Source: Candidatus Neomarinimicrobiota bacterium
Lineage (GTDB): Bacteria > Fidelibacterota > Marinisomatia > Marinisomatales > S15-B10
Reading direction: 5' to 3'
Length of the DNA: 64,000 bases
Assembly (NCBI GenBank): GCA_012964825.1
Contig: DTTI01000042.1
Location: forward strand, 27,531-91,530
The notes under the pieces: model-generated
What the model saw: the letters and a program-made list of their open reading frames with translations, nothing else
Told to the model about the DNA's origin: nothing
The model's database searches: none
Shown here: in pieces, positions 9,318 through 19,175 of the stretch
Layout: each line of letters opens with the position of its first letter
Position numbering within the stretch: the first letter of the stretch is position 1
Translations under genes and position numbers: made by a program

Positions 9318-12302
9318 ATGGATAAGCAAGAGAGACATTATAACATTTTCAGTCTGAACCGGCTTTTTGCCATTTCCAGTATATTTTTCTTTGTCCTCAT
9401 TGTTTGGACCTTTATAGATGATTATGATAGAAACTGGAAATATTATCAGCGTGAATTCAGAAAACTGGAATCTGATCAAACACAAAACTTACTTTCAGCG
9501 GAAAGAGAGCGAATTCAAGAGTTAGAAGAATATCAAAATGCGGAAGCCGAATTGGAGCTTGCTAAGAGTAGCCTTGATTCAAGGAAAGAAGACTTGTCTG
9601 TATTGGGGAAACAAGAAAGAAAATTGCAGGCGGTCAATTATAAAGCAGAGCAAGAATTATCGTTTATAAAGTCAGACTATGATGCCACACGTTACCGTTA
9701 TGAAGATGCTGTAACCAGAGGCAATGGAAAAGTAGACAATTTGAAACGCCAGCTAGATGAACTTGAGGCTGATGTTTCCCAAAAGAATTTGATAGTTCAA
9801 GAGGCTTCAGCATCCCTTTCTTCTAAGTCTGCTGAGATTGATGAATTGAGGAAACAGGCTGATGATGCCATGGATGAGATCGGGAAGTTCTCACGGCAGG
9901 CCGATCTTTTTGAAAGAAAGCTGCGAAATATTGATCCGAGTGCCATGACGATTTCAAATCGTGTTGCCGCAGCTGTGCGCGACCTGCCCGTAATCGATTT
10001 TTTAAATCCGTACATAAAGATAAAACAGATAATTCTTCCTGAGCTCAGGGATGAATTGAATTTTATGAGAATGCCAAAAGTTGACAGATGTACCACATGT
10101 CACTTGGGCATTGACCAAGCAGGTTTTGAAGATGTACCTCAGCCATACACAACTCATCCCAATCTGGACCTATTCCTAACAAGTTCTTCTCCGCATCCTA
10201 TTGAAGAATACGGGTGTACCAGTTGCCATGCAGGACGGGGAAGAGGAACTGATTTTACCACAGCATCTCATTCTCCCAGCTCTCACGAGCAAGAAGAAGA
10301 ATGGGTTGAAAAATATGACTGGCATGAAATGCATCACTGGGACACTCCAATGTATCCGGCCCAATACACTGAAGCAGGATGCTTAAAGTGCCATGTAGAC
10401 CAACCTTTCATTCGTGGAGCTGATGATTTGAATATGGGCTTAGCACTGTTTGAAAAGACGTCTTGCAACAGCTGTCATTATATTGAAAGGTACGATGAGA
10501 CCTATGCACAAAGAGTGGGTCCCAATCTGACTTATATTTCTTCCAAAACAACAAAAGATTGGACTTACCGCTGGGTCCAAAATCCGCGTAGTTTCAGGCA
10601 CAATACCTGGATGCCACACTTTTTTGACATAAAAGATGAAAACGATGATGAGGAAAAATTAAGATCAAGCCAGGAAGTACATGCTATAGTAAGCTATTTA
10701 TTTAGTCGCAGTGAAAATTTCTCGCTTACATCTTTGCCAAGAATGGGTAATACGGACCGTGGTGAATACTTATTTAATAATCTCGGATGTGAAGGTTGTC
10801 ATAAAATTCAGGATGAACCTGATAATAATCCTTATACCCTGGCTTCACTTCGGCAGGAACATGGGCCGAATCTTATTGGCCTTGGTTCAAAGACCACACA
10901 AAAATGGCTATATAGTTGGTTAAAAAATCCTAAAGACTATCATCCTGAGAGCCGGATGCCAAACCTTAGACTTTCGGATGTTGAAGCAACAGATTTGGCA
11001 AGTTATTTATTTAGTCTTTCGGAAGATGAGTTTATGTCTTCATCAATCCCTTCTTTTGATGAGAAGATGCAATCAGATATAGCTTTCCAGTTTTTGTCTA
11101 AAATGAATTCTGACAAAGTTGCTCGGTCTGAATTGGCTTCCATGGACATGGTTGAAAAGCTTGAATACAATGGTTCGAAGCTTATTCAGCACTATGGATG
11201 TACTGGATGTCATCTTATTCCTGGTTTTGAAGATGCTAAACGTATTGGGGTAGCTCTTGATGGCGAAGGTAGCAAACCGTTAAATAAGCTGGATTTTGGT
11301 TATTTGGACATTCCGCATTCTAAGATCAACTGGTTTACTCAAAAAGTAAAGGATCCCAAAAGCTTCGATAAAAATAAGGTGGTAGGACCTTATAACGGAT
11401 TAAGGATGCCAGACTATGGATTAAGTGATGAAGAAATCGAAAGAATCGTAACTGTTATTTTGGCATTGAATAAAGATGATACCAAGAAAAAACCTAATTC
11501 AGCCCACAAAACATTTGTTGAAGCTGGGCAGTGGGTGGTTAGGAACAACAATTGTCAAGGATGTCATATCATTGAAGAACGGGGTGGAGATATTCTATCC
11601 AATTTTGTTGCCATGGAATACGGACCGCCGAACTTAAATACGGAAGGCGAAAAAGTTCAGCCTGGTTGGCTTCTTTCCTTTTTTGATAACCCTACAACAA
11701 TAAGGCCGAATCTTCTGGTTCGCATGCCTTCATTCGAGCTTGGGGATGAAAAATGGAACAACCTAATCAAGTATTTTCAATATTGGGATGGGCAGACCAC
11801 ACCATATGAAGGTGATTATACACCTCAAAAAAACAATGTTGGCTACCGCGCTGGTATAAAGCTCCACGAAATGGGTGCTTGTAACAATTGCCATTATTAT
11901 GGCACTACCCAACCTCTTCAGACTCCTCAAACATGGGCTCCAAATATGGCGCTAACCAAAGAACGTTTAAGACCTGACTGGGTTATGGAATGGTTACGTG
12001 ATCCTCAAAAAATTATGCCAGGCACAAAAATGCCGAAGCCATATATCCCGGCGCCTGAGGAATTAACTTCATCCGATGCTTCAGAAATATTTGGGACAGA
12101 GATAATGAAACTTTCTGGCGATGATGAGGCCATGCTTAGAGGACTTACAGATTATGTTTATGCTATTCCTGGAAAGGTTGATATTTCGTCTGAAATAGCA
12201 ACTTTCTTCAGCAAAAATGGTTACGATTTCCTTGAGGACTTAGAGGAAATTGATGATTGGGATGATGAGGAGTGGGAAGACGAAGAAGAGTGGCAAAATT
12301 AA
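9318..12302 (+). CDS. membrane-anchored octahaem cytochrome c
   Basis: 994 aa electron-transfer protein, probably replacing cytochrome c1 in the bc-type complex. A single N-terminal membrane helix (about residues 14-32) is followed by a long charged coiled coil (about 40-205). Eight CxxCH haem-attachment motifs have their first Cys at residues 258, 300, 355, 383, 491, 628, 746 and 855. From the fourth on, each is followed by a Met-ligand-like RMP/KMP motif (for example SRMPNLRLSD, LRMPDYGLSD, VRMPSFELGD), so these look like five class-I cytochrome c domains in a row. The first three are more closely spaced and lack it. The C-terminus is an acidic tail ending DDEEWEDEEEWQN. Located between cytochrome b and a cupredoxin gene. 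Confidence 0.92.
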   Translation: MDKQERHYNIFSLNRLFAISSIFFFVLIVWTFIDDYDRNWKYYQREFRKLESDQTQNLLSAERERIQELEEYQNAEAELELAKSSLDSRKEDLSVLGKQERKLQAVNYKAEQELSFIKSDYDATRYRYEDAVTRGNGKVDNLKRQLDELEADVSQKNLIVQEASASLSSKSAEIDELRKQADDAMDEIGKFSRQADLFERKLRNIDPSAMTISNRVAAAVRDLPVIDFLNPYIKIKQIILPELRDELNFMRMPKVDRCTTCHLGIDQAGFEDVPQPYTTHPNLDLFLTSSSPHPIEEYGCTSCHAGRGRGTDFTTASHSPSSHEQEEEWVEKYDWHEMHHWDTPMYPAQYTEAGCLKCHVDQPFIRGADDLNMGLALFEKTSCNSCHYIERYDETYAQRVGPNLTYISSKTTKDWTYRWVQNPRSFRHNTWMPHFFDIKDENDDEEKLRSSQEVHAIVSYLFSRSENFSLTSLPRMGNTDRGEYLFNNLGCEGCHKIQDEPDNNPYTLASLRQEHGPNLIGLGSKTTQKWLYSWLKNPKDYHPESRMPNLRLSDVEATDLASYLFSLSEDEFMSSSIPSFDEKMQSDIAFQFLSKMNSDKVARSELASMDMVEKLEYNGSKLIQHYGCTGCHLIPGFEDAKRIGVALDGEGSKPLNKLDFGYLDIPHSKINWFTQKVKDPKSFDKNKVVGPYNGLRMPDYGLSDEEIERIVTVILALNKDDTKKKPNSAHKTFVEAGQWVVRNNNCQGCHIIEERGGDILSNFVAMEYGPPNLNTEGEKVQPGWLLSFFDNPTTIRPNLLVRMPSFELGDEKWNNLIKYFQYWDGQTTPYEGDYTPQKNNVGYRAGIKLHEMGACNNCHYYGTTQPLQTPQTWAPNMALTKERLRPDWVMEWLRDPQKIMPGTKMPKPYIPAPEELTSSDASEIFGTEIMKLSGDDEAMLRGLTDYVYAIPGKVDISSEIATFFSKNGYDFLEDLEEIDDWDDEEWEDEEEWQN

Positions 12303-12341
12303 AGCCACTTAATTGTTCTAATTAAGAAGGAGGATACTCTC

Positions 12342-13067
12342 ATGAGTTATCGGTCAAGAGCAACATTTATTTTGACAACAGGGCTTATATTTTCCAGCAT
12401 TCTCACTGCTGGTGGCATAAAGGGTACAGTAAAGTATGAAGGTAAAGTACCAAGGATGAAGCCAATCAAGATGGCCGCTGATCCAATTTGTGACGGTAAA
12501 CACGCTGAAGGCCCAGCTCGTTTAGAATGGCTTCTGGCTGGCAGTGAAGGAGAGTTAAAGAACGTTTTTGTCTACGTGAAAGAAGGGCTTGGCGACAAAA
12601 AATTCGCCGCTCCTGAAAAGGTAGCAACCATCGATCAGAACGGTTGTGTTTACAAACCACACATTCTCGGTGTTCAAGTTGGACAGAAAATAGAGATATT
12701 GAATAGTGACGGTACCCTCCACAATGTTCATGCGATGCCCAAGAAAAAAAATAATGTTGCTTTTAATGAGGCTATGCCAGGCGCTCGTAAGAAAGTCACG
12801 AAGAAATTTGATGAAGCCGAAATCATGGTAAGAGTGAAGTGTGATGTTCATCCATGGATGGGAGCCTTTATTGGTGTCCTCGATCATCCTTTCTTTTCAG
12901 TAACTGATGAAAATGGCAATTTTGAAATAGAAAATTTGCCTCCCGGCACGTATACTGTCGAAGCTTGGCATGAGCGATTACCAGCGAAGACCGTTACGGT
13001 TACAGTTCAGGCTGATGGAGATGCTACAGCTGACTTTGTTCTTAAGCGTCCACCAAAAAAAGAATAA
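12342..13067 (+). CDS. secreted cupredoxin with carboxypeptidase-regulatory-like domain
   Basis: 241 aa exported protein with an N-terminal signal sequence (about residues 1-24). The middle part looks like a blue-copper (plastocyanin-like) fold: SDGTLHNVHA supplies a His, and KCDVHPWMGAFIGV supplies the Cys-His-Met set expected of a type 1 copper site. The C-terminal part (FSVTDENGNFEIENLPPGTY) is a carboxypeptidase-regulatory-like beta-sandwich. A strong AAGGAGG lies just before ATG 12342. Its place between the multihaem cytochrome and CoxA suggests a soluble or periplasmic carrier, or a copper donor to the oxidase. Which of the two it is cannot be decided from the sequence. Confidence 0.85.
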   Translation: MSYRSRATFILTTGLIFSSILTAGGIKGTVKYEGKVPRMKPIKMAADPICDGKHAEGPARLEWLLAGSEGELKNVFVYVKEGLGDKKFAAPEKVATIDQNGCVYKPHILGVQVGQKIEILNSDGTLHNVHAMPKKKNNVAFNEAMPGARKKVTKKFDEAEIMVRVKCDVHPWMGAFIGVLDHPFFSVTDENGNFEIENLPPGTYTVEAWHERLPAKTVTVTVQADGDATADFVLKRPPKKE

Positions 13068-13120
13068 TCTGAAATAATTTGTGTTTAAAATATATTTGAT
13101 CTAATGATTAGGAGAGTGTA

Positions 13121-14851
13121 GTGGCAGAGCATCATCACCACGAGCCTTTCTGGCGGAAATATATATTTTCTGTTGATCATAAAGTAATCGGTCTACAGTA
13201 CGCTATCACGGCTATGTTTTTCCTTTTGTTTGGATTCTGCTTGATGTTGATAATGAGATGGAATCTGGCTTACCCCAGCGAAGTTGTTCCTATTGTTGGC
13301 AAACTTCTTTCTGAAGAGGGAATGCTGACCCCCGATGGGTATAACTCATTTGGTGCTATGCACGGAACGATCATGGTGTTTCTTGGTGTGGTGCCTTTGG
13401 CTGTGGGTGGATTCGGTAACTATGTTCTACCTCTTCAGATTGGTGCTCCTGACATGGCTTTTCCGAAAATTAATATGGCCAGCTATTGGTCATTTTTTGT
13501 GGGTGGTGTACTCATGCTGGCCAGTTTTTTCATGCCTCAGGGCACTGCGAGCTCCGGCTGGACTATGTATGCACCCCTTTCGATCATTGCTGAAACTGGA
13601 GAAACCATCTGGCTCTTTGGCATGATATTTCTGATCACATCATCCCTTTTAGGTTCGGTTAATTTTATTGCAACTGTCATCCAGTTGCGTACAAAAGGTC
13701 TTACTTGGATGAGACTGCCCTTTTTTGTCTGGACTCAGTTTGTTACAGCATTTTTACTCCTGCTTGCATTCCCTCCTTTGGAGGTAGCGGCAGTTTTTCA
13801 ATTGATGGATAGATTGGCTGGTACAAGTTTTTTCCTTCCATCGGGGCTCTACGTGGGGACTGAAGTGCTGAATGTAGCAGGAGGTGGAAGCCCTCTTTTA
13901 TGGCAACATCTTTTCTGGTTTCTTGCTCATCCCGAGGTTTATGTTCTGGTTCTCCCAGCCATGGGGATAGTGGCAGAGGTGCTCGCAAATAACACCAGGA
14001 AGCCTCTTTGGGGTTATCGTTCCATGGTCTATTCGTTGATTTTCCTCGGCTTTATGTCATTTGTTGTCTGGGCCCATCACATGTTTCTCACAGGAATGGG
14101 AACTACCATGGCTGCATTCTTTCAGACGACTACCATGATTATCTCCATCCCCTCTATCATTATTCTGTCGGCATTTTTCATTTCACTCTGGGGCGGTTCC
14201 ATCAGGTTTAACACACCCATGTTGTTTGCCCTGGGGTTTCTGCCCATGTTTGGGATAGGCGGACTGACGGGTCTCCCTTTGGGATTAGCTTCAGCCGATA
14301 TTCATCTTCATGATACATATTATGTTATTGGCCATTTCCATTATGTTGTAGCACCGGGAACCATCTTTGCTCTCTTTGCCGGAATTTATTACTGGTTCCC
14401 AAAGGTAACTGGAAAACGGATGAACGAAGGACTCGGCAAGATCCACTTCTATGGTTCTTTCATCTGTATGAATGGAGTTTTCAGTCCCATGTTCATCCAA
14501 GGTCTGGCTGGTGTCTCAAGACGATTGTATGATGGTGGAACCACTTATCTACATGCTCAACCTGTTCTCCAATGGAATGAATTCATGACCATGGCAGCAT
14601 TGGGGCTAGGGTTATTCCAGTTTTTCTTTATTGCGAATCTGTTTATCAGTCTTGCTAAGGGTGAGAAAGTCTCCAGCAATGCATGGGACGCTACCACATT
14701 GGAATGGGCTGCTGCGCCATCTCCACCGCTGCCTCATGTCAACTTTGAGAAAGTACCGGATGTCTACCGTGGACCTTATGAGTACAACACGGATGGAGCT
14801 AACGGTCAAAATCGTGACTTTACTCCACAACATGAAGCTGTAAAGGGTTAG
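13121..14851 (+). CDS. coxA: cytochrome c oxidase subunit I
   Basis: 576 aa, twelve-helix catalytic subunit of an A-type haem-copper oxidase that reduces O2 and pumps protons. The haem a ligand region is [12 protein letters not shown]. The CuB/cross-linked tyrosine motif is [11 protein letters not shown], with the D-channel Glu. CuB histidines are in [12 protein letters not shown], and the high- and low-spin haem ligands in [19 protein letters not shown] makes it A-type rather than cbb3. Start is GTG 13121, with AGGAGAG upstream. Followed 4 bp later by subunit III. Confidence 0.97.
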   Translation: MAEHHHHEPFWRKYIFSVDHKVIGLQYAITAMFFLLFGFCLMLIMRWNLAYPSEVVPIVGKLLSEEGMLTPDGYNSFGAMHGTIMVFLGVVPLAVGGFGNYVLPLQIGAPDMAFPKINMASYWSFFVGGVLMLASFFMPQGTASSGWTMYAPLSIIAETGETIWLFGMIFLITSSLLGSVNFIATVIQLRTKGLTWMRLPFFVWTQFVTAFLLLLAFPPLEVAAVFQLMDRLAGTSFFLPSGLYVGTEVLNVAGGGSPLLWQHLFWFLAHPEVYVLVLPAMGIVAEVLANNTRKPLWGYRSMVYSLIFLGFMSFVVWAHHMFLTGMGTTMAAFFQTTTMIISIPSIIILSAFFISLWGGSIRFNTPMLFALGFLPMFGIGGLTGLPLGLASADIHLHDTYYVIGHFHYVVAPGTIFALFAGIYYWFPKVTGKRMNEGLGKIHFYGSFICMNGVFSPMFIQGLAGVSRRLYDGGTTYLHAQPVLQWNEFMTMAALGLGLFQFFFIANLFISLAKGEKVSSNAWDATTLEWAAAPSPPLPHVNFEKVPDVYRGPYEYNTDGANGQNRDFTPQHEAVKG

Positions 14852-14855
14852 ACTG

Positions 14856-15449
14856 ATGCAGATTCCGTACACTGTCAAGGCTCGACCAGATACAGGACTT
14901 TACAACGCCAAGATCGGTATATGGCTTTTCCTGGCATCAGAAGTGATGCTATTTGGTGCATTGTTCTCATCATACATTCTTTTGCGGACTGGAGCCACTA
15001 CTTGGTTTGTGGGATCGGAGGAACTCAGTGTTCCTATAGGTACTTTCAATACAATGGTACTTATTGTTTCAAGTGTAACTGTGGTGATGGCGTGGGCTTC
15101 CCTTAGAATGGACGACTTCAAGAAATATAGACTTTACATGGGTCTCACCATACTTCTTGGACTGACTTTTCTGGTTGTAAAGATTATGTTTGAGTATATG
15201 CCAAAAATTGAACATCATCATATACCAAGTACCCATAATTTTTATGCTACCTACTTTGTGTTGACGGGTCTTCATGCTCTCCACGTGGTTGGAGGCCTCA
15301 TTGTTAACGCTTATTTCTGGGGCCCAGGTGCCAAAATGTGGGAGACAGCCCCGGAGCAGTTTACTAACCGCATTGAGATTGCTGGTCTTTACTGGCATTT
15401 TGTTGACATTGTATGGATTTTTCTTTTTCCTACAATCTATCTCTTATAA
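14856..15449 (+). CDS. coxC: cytochrome c oxidase subunit III
   Basis: 197 aa membrane protein with five helices, the short bacterial form. Family sequence is seen in [21 protein letters not shown] near the start (quoted in part: [15 protein letters not shown]) and in [12 protein letters not shown] and [13 protein letters not shown] at the end. It stabilises subunit I during turnover. It lies between coxA and the subunit IV gene in the same operon. Confidence 0.95.
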   Translation: MQIPYTVKARPDTGLYNAKIGIWLFLASEVMLFGALFSSYILLRTGATTWFVGSEELSVPIGTFNTMVLIVSSVTVVMAWASLRMDDFKKYRLYMGLTILLGLTFLVVKIMFEYMPKIEHHHIPSTHNFYATYFVLTGLHALHVVGGLIVNAYFWGPGAKMWETAPEQFTNRIEIAGLYWHFVDIVWIFLFPTIYLL

Positions 15450-15457
15450 GGTGAGGT

Positions 15458-15790
15458 ATGAACGCGACACAAGATATCAAGAACGAGATTAATAGTTACA
15501 TAAAAGTGTTCGGTGCCTTGGCCGTTTTGACGGTAGTAACTGTAGCTGTGGCTTCGCTTAAGTTCAGTATTGGTTTGGCTGTACTTGTTGCCATGGTGAT
15601 CGCCACGGTAAAAGGCTCGCTTGTAGCAAGTTTTTTTATGCATTTGGCTCACGAAAAAAAATTGATTTATCTATTGCTCTTTATCACGCTTGTTTTTTTG
15701 ATGTCGCTATTGTTCATAACATTTGGAACAATAGGCGATCAAGTTGGAGTGAAAATTGTCCCTGAAAGCATTTCATCTGGCGTTCATTAG
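15458..15790 (+). CDS. coxD: cytochrome c oxidase subunit IV-like protein
   Basis: 110 aa with three hydrophobic helices. The middle helix KGSLVASFFMHLAHEKKL is the recognisable prokaryotic subunit IV (CyoD/COX4_pro type) motif. Small accessory subunit of the oxidase. Its 3' end overlaps the next small gene by 35 bp in another frame. Confidence 0.88.
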   Translation: MNATQDIKNEINSYIKVFGALAVLTVVTVAVASLKFSIGLAVLVAMVIATVKGSLVASFFMHLAHEKKLIYLLLFITLVFLMSLLFITFGTIGDQVGVKIVPESISSGVH

Positions 15791-15950
15791 TCTTTCCACA
15801 GCACTGACTTTTGGGTTTGGAGTTTGGACCTTCATTGAAGGTAGTGGAAACTTTACTGTGTACGGGTTGCTCTCTTTCCTTTTCGGAGTGGCTTTAATAG
15901 TTTATGGAGTCAAATTTCTGAAAAAGTTTCGTGACGTAAGTTATTTATGA
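15756..15950 (+). CDS. small two-helix membrane protein in oxidase operon
   Basis: 64 aa with two hydrophobic helices (about 6-26 and 32-52) and a basic C-terminal end. TTG start at 15756 with GGAG (15746-15749) six bases upstream, inside the end of coxD. The stop overlaps the next ATG by 4 bp. The overlaps at both ends and the good ribosome-binding site argue for a real gene. Not recognised as a named family; probably an accessory subunit or assembly factor of the oxidase. Confidence 0.65.
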   Translation: MSLKAFHLAFISLSTALTFGFGVWTFIEGSGNFTVYGLLSFLFGVALIVYGVKFLKKFRDVSYL

Positions 15951-16219
15951 AAAAAATCTCTAGACTTGCATTTGTCTTTGCTTCAATTTTTTGTCTGATT
16001 CCTGGAATTGCATCAGCATGTTCGGTCTGTTTTGGTGCACCTGCAGACCACCCCATGACTGAAAGTCTTAATTTGGCAATCATTGCTCTCATAGGTGTTA
16101 CGGGAACCGTTCTCGGTGGAATTTCCACCTTTTTTATCTTCTTGGCACGTCGTGGGAAAAAGTTTAGCGAGATCATGGAAATATATGATTCACATAATGG
16201 AAATGGGAGAGCACATTAA
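15947..16219 (+). CDS. small exported membrane protein with CxxC motif
   Basis: 90 aa. Signal-like N-terminus ending IASA, then ACSVCFG just after the predicted cleavage point, and one further membrane helix (about 47-70). A CxxC pair placed at the outer membrane face could bind a metal or be redox active. ATG overlaps the previous stop (ATGA), and its own stop shares one base with the coxB start. No named family was recognised; the context implies an oxidase accessory protein. Confidence 0.72.
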   Translation: MKKISRLAFVFASIFCLIPGIASACSVCFGAPADHPMTESLNLAIIALIGVTGTVLGGISTFFIFLARRGKKFSEIMEIYDSHNGNGRAH

Positions 16220-17163
16220 TGCTTGATTTGCTCCGCAATCTTGGGTTGGCTGAAGGTTATTCAGCGCAGTCGCCAGCCGTGGATAGTGTCATTTCATGGA
16301 GTCACATTCTGATGTTAATTTTATTTGTCGGATGGGGATCTTTTTTCATCTATACATTAATCCGATTTCGACAGAAAAAGAATCCTGAAGCTGATCCAGT
16401 AGGTGTTACAAATCATTATTCCACGTATGCAGAAGTCGGTGTAGCAGTGTTTGAAATTGTCCTTCTCATTATTTTTTCTTTTCCGGTTTGGGCAAGCCGT
16501 GTAGAGGAAGTGCCTGACAGAGCTGAGGCAGAAGTCATTAGGGTTGTGGGACAGCAGTTCAAATGGAATATTCACTACCCAGGTGATGATGGTGTTTTTG
16601 GCCGAACGTCGGCTCATCTTATTGATGATCAGGCACTGAACTTTATCGGTTTTGATAAAAAAGATGAGGCAGGTCAGGATGACATTATCCCAACGCAGGG
16701 GCATCTTCACTTGCCTGTGAATAAAGATATCCTGATAGAGATTTCTACAAGAGATGTTATCCACAGCTTTTCTATCCCTGTCATGCGTGTGAAGCAGGAT
16801 GCCATTCCAGGGATTCGAATCCCAACATGGTTTACCCCTATAAGAACAGGTTCATGGGAGATTGCCTGTGCCCAACTTTGCGGAAACAGCCATTATGAAA
16901 TGAAAGGGTATGTTCACGTCCACACCCAGCAGGGATATGATGCATATATGAAAACATTGGCCGTCGTAAGGGATGTGGATGACTACGACTATACTTTTGA
17001 AGCGGAAAGCACACTAAGTAAAGCCATCAATGCTCTAAAGGAAGGTAACGCAGGGCAGGCTGAAGATCTGGCATTACAAGCATTGTCGCAGGCTGAAGAA
17101 GCCAAAGTAGAGAAGGAGGCAGCTGGGGACGACGAAGATGATGATTGGGGAGAAGAGTGGTAA
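16219..17163 (+). CDS. coxB: cytochrome c oxidase subunit II
   Basis: 314 aa subunit that accepts electrons from cytochrome c through the binuclear CuA centre. Two N-terminal helices, then the cupredoxin domain with DVIHSFSIPVM and the CuA loop CAQLCGNSHYEMKG, which contains the two Cys, His, Glu and Met ligands. There is no fused cytochrome c domain. It has an additional C-terminal stretch of about 60 aa, helical and Ala/Glu-rich, ending in the acidic tail DDEDDDWGEEW, which resembles the end of the octahaem cytochrome. In this operon coxB comes after, not before, coxA. Confidence 0.95.
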   Translation: MLDLLRNLGLAEGYSAQSPAVDSVISWSHILMLILFVGWGSFFIYTLIRFRQKKNPEADPVGVTNHYSTYAEVGVAVFEIVLLIIFSFPVWASRVEEVPDRAEAEVIRVVGQQFKWNIHYPGDDGVFGRTSAHLIDDQALNFIGFDKKDEAGQDDIIPTQGHLHLPVNKDILIEISTRDVIHSFSIPVMRVKQDAIPGIRIPTWFTPIRTGSWEIACAQLCGNSHYEMKGYVHVHTQQGYDAYMKTLAVVRDVDDYDYTFEAESTLSKAINALKEGNAGQAEDLALQALSQAEEAKVEKEAAGDDEDDDWGEEW

Positions 17164-17195
17164 CTTTTACCTGACACACCCACCTCAATTTCAAG

Positions 17196-19133
17196 GTGGC
17201 TTCTACTTTTTCTTACATTAAAAACTCACAGACTTGGTTAAGGCGGTACTCTAAGTTCACCGCCTTTTCCACTTTAGGGCTCATCTTTGCAGGTGGTTTG
17301 GTTACAAGTACAGGTTCGGGACTCGCCGTACCAGATTGGCCCAATACTTATGGTGAATTCATTTTCACCTTTCCTTATTCAAAATGGGTGGGTGGAATAT
17401 TCTACGAACACCTCCATAGACTACTCGCGTCTTTTGTCGGTTTTTTAACGCTTGTTCTTTCAATTTGGCTTTGGAGAACTGAGCCGCGGCCGTGGATGAA
17501 AAAGCTCGGTTTGTTTGCTCTTGGGGCGGTCATTGCACAGGGAATTCTGGGTGGACTTACAGTGTTATTTCTACTCCCCACGGCCATATCCATGACACAC
17601 GGTATCCTAGCACAGACATTTTTCTGTATCACCATCTTTATCGCCTATTCTCTTTCAAAAGAGTGGAACTCCTCTCGTTCATCCTTGGCCAGAGTTGAAA
17701 ATGAATCGTTTGTTTGGTGGAGCATAACTCTGACAGGGTTGATTTATGCTCAGCTGATTTTAGGTGCTCTCATGCGCCATACAGGTTCGGGGCTGGCAGT
17801 GCTTGATTTTCCTTTTGCAAACGGGAAAGTAATCCCAATACTTAGCGACCTACTGCTCTTAAACATAAACTATGCTCGTTTTGATCTGGGGCTGGAGCCC
17901 GTCACAATGGGTCAAATTATAGTTCATATGCTTCATCGGTTAGGGGCGGTTTTGGTATTGGTTACAGCTGCGGGACTGACAGTTCAGACAATAAGACATC
18001 AGCGCGGGGAAGATAAAATCTTTTTGCCTGTACTGTTCTTCGATCTTCTACTGCTGACTCAAATAGCGCTGGCTGCTTTTGTTATTTGGAGCATCAAGGC
18101 GCCCATCATTACCACCTTCCACGTCTGGACAGGTGCTCTGCTTCTTGGAACATCATTTTTCCTTACCCTCCGTTCTTTGCGGGTACTCATCCCCGAAGGA
18201 AGATTGCAATTGATTTTTCAACGTCAACCTTTAACAGTAGAAAAATCCAACGGGTTAAAGGGTTATCTCTTAAGTCTTTGGGAAATGATGAAACCGAGAA
18301 TTGTTTCATTGGTTTTGGTGTCAACTGTAATTGGGTATTACCTCGGTGCCGTGGAATCGGGAAAGTCGATCTTGACTGAGCCGTGGATGTTAATTCATAC
18401 TCTAATAGGGACAGCTTTTGTGGCGGGAGGCGCTGGTGTTCTCAATCATTATCTTGAGCGAGACCTGGACAGGCAGATGAAAAGGACAATGAAACGGCCC
18501 ATACCTTCCGGCAGAGTTAAGCCCAATGCAGCAAGGAGGTTCGGGATTTACATATCTGTTATGGGAATTATCTATCTGTTTTCAGTCGTCAATATCCCTA
18601 CGGCAGCTGTGGCCTTTCTCACACTTTTTCTCTATTTAATCATTTATACGCCACTGAAAATGAAGACCACTTGGAACACGTTAATAGGTGCCATTCCCGG
18701 CGCATTGCCAACTCTGGGTGGTTGGCTTGCTGCCAGTGGGAGTCTTGAAACTGGCGGATGGATTCTTTTCGGGATTCTTTTCCTTTGGCAGATACCCCAT
18801 TTTTTTGCCATTGCCTGGTTATACAGACATGACTACGGGCGGGTCGGTTTTAAAATGCTTCCTTCGGTAGATCCTTCAATGAGAAAAACGTCCGCTTTTT
18901 CTGTTTTATTCTGCGTACTATTGATTCTTTGTACAACATTATTGCATTTGAATGGTAGTGCCGGCAAGGTTTTTATGTGGGGATCGCTATTGCTTGGCTT
19001 CACCTTTCTTGCGCTAGCCATAGATGCTTCCAGAGGGTGGACAGAGGTGAGAGCACGCCGCCTTCTGGCGGGATCCATCATCTATCTCCCGCTTTTACTC
19101 GTAATCATGGTAATTGACCAAAGTTTATTGTAA
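17196..19133 (+). CDS. haem A synthase / haem O synthase fusion (CtaA-CtaB)
   Basis: 645 aa polytopic membrane protein with two enzymes in one chain. Residues about 1-330 are CtaA (haem O to haem A), with conserved histidines in EHLHRLLA, SMTHGILAQ, HMLHRLGAV and TTFHVWTGA. Residues about 350-645 are the UbiA-type CtaB (protohaem farnesyltransferase), with NHYLERDLDRQMKRT holding the Asp-rich metal site and the second region WQIPHFFAIAWLYRHDY. Fusion puts the two consecutive steps of haem A synthesis together. GTG start at 17196, since the next ATG lies well inside CtaA. Directly downstream of the oxidase that needs haem A. Confidence 0.93.
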   Translation: MASTFSYIKNSQTWLRRYSKFTAFSTLGLIFAGGLVTSTGSGLAVPDWPNTYGEFIFTFPYSKWVGGIFYEHLHRLLASFVGFLTLVLSIWLWRTEPRPWMKKLGLFALGAVIAQGILGGLTVLFLLPTAISMTHGILAQTFFCITIFIAYSLSKEWNSSRSSLARVENESFVWWSITLTGLIYAQLILGALMRHTGSGLAVLDFPFANGKVIPILSDLLLLNINYARFDLGLEPVTMGQIIVHMLHRLGAVLVLVTAAGLTVQTIRHQRGEDKIFLPVLFFDLLLLTQIALAAFVIWSIKAPIITTFHVWTGALLLGTSFFLTLRSLRVLIPEGRLQLIFQRQPLTVEKSNGLKGYLLSLWEMMKPRIVSLVLVSTVIGYYLGAVESGKSILTEPWMLIHTLIGTAFVAGGAGVLNHYLERDLDRQMKRTMKRPIPSGRVKPNAARRFGIYISVMGIIYLFSVVNIPTAAVAFLTLFLYLIIYTPLKMKTTWNTLIGAIPGALPTLGGWLAASGSLETGGWILFGILFLWQIPHFFAIAWLYRHDYGRVGFKMLPSVDPSMRKTSAFSVLFCVLLILCTTLLHLNGSAGKVFMWGSLLLGFTFLALAIDASRGWTEVRARRLLAGSIIYLPLLLVIMVIDQSLL

Positions 19134-19175
19134 TGGAAGATCCAATGTGCTTCTTTGGAGTTTAGGAGGAATGAC

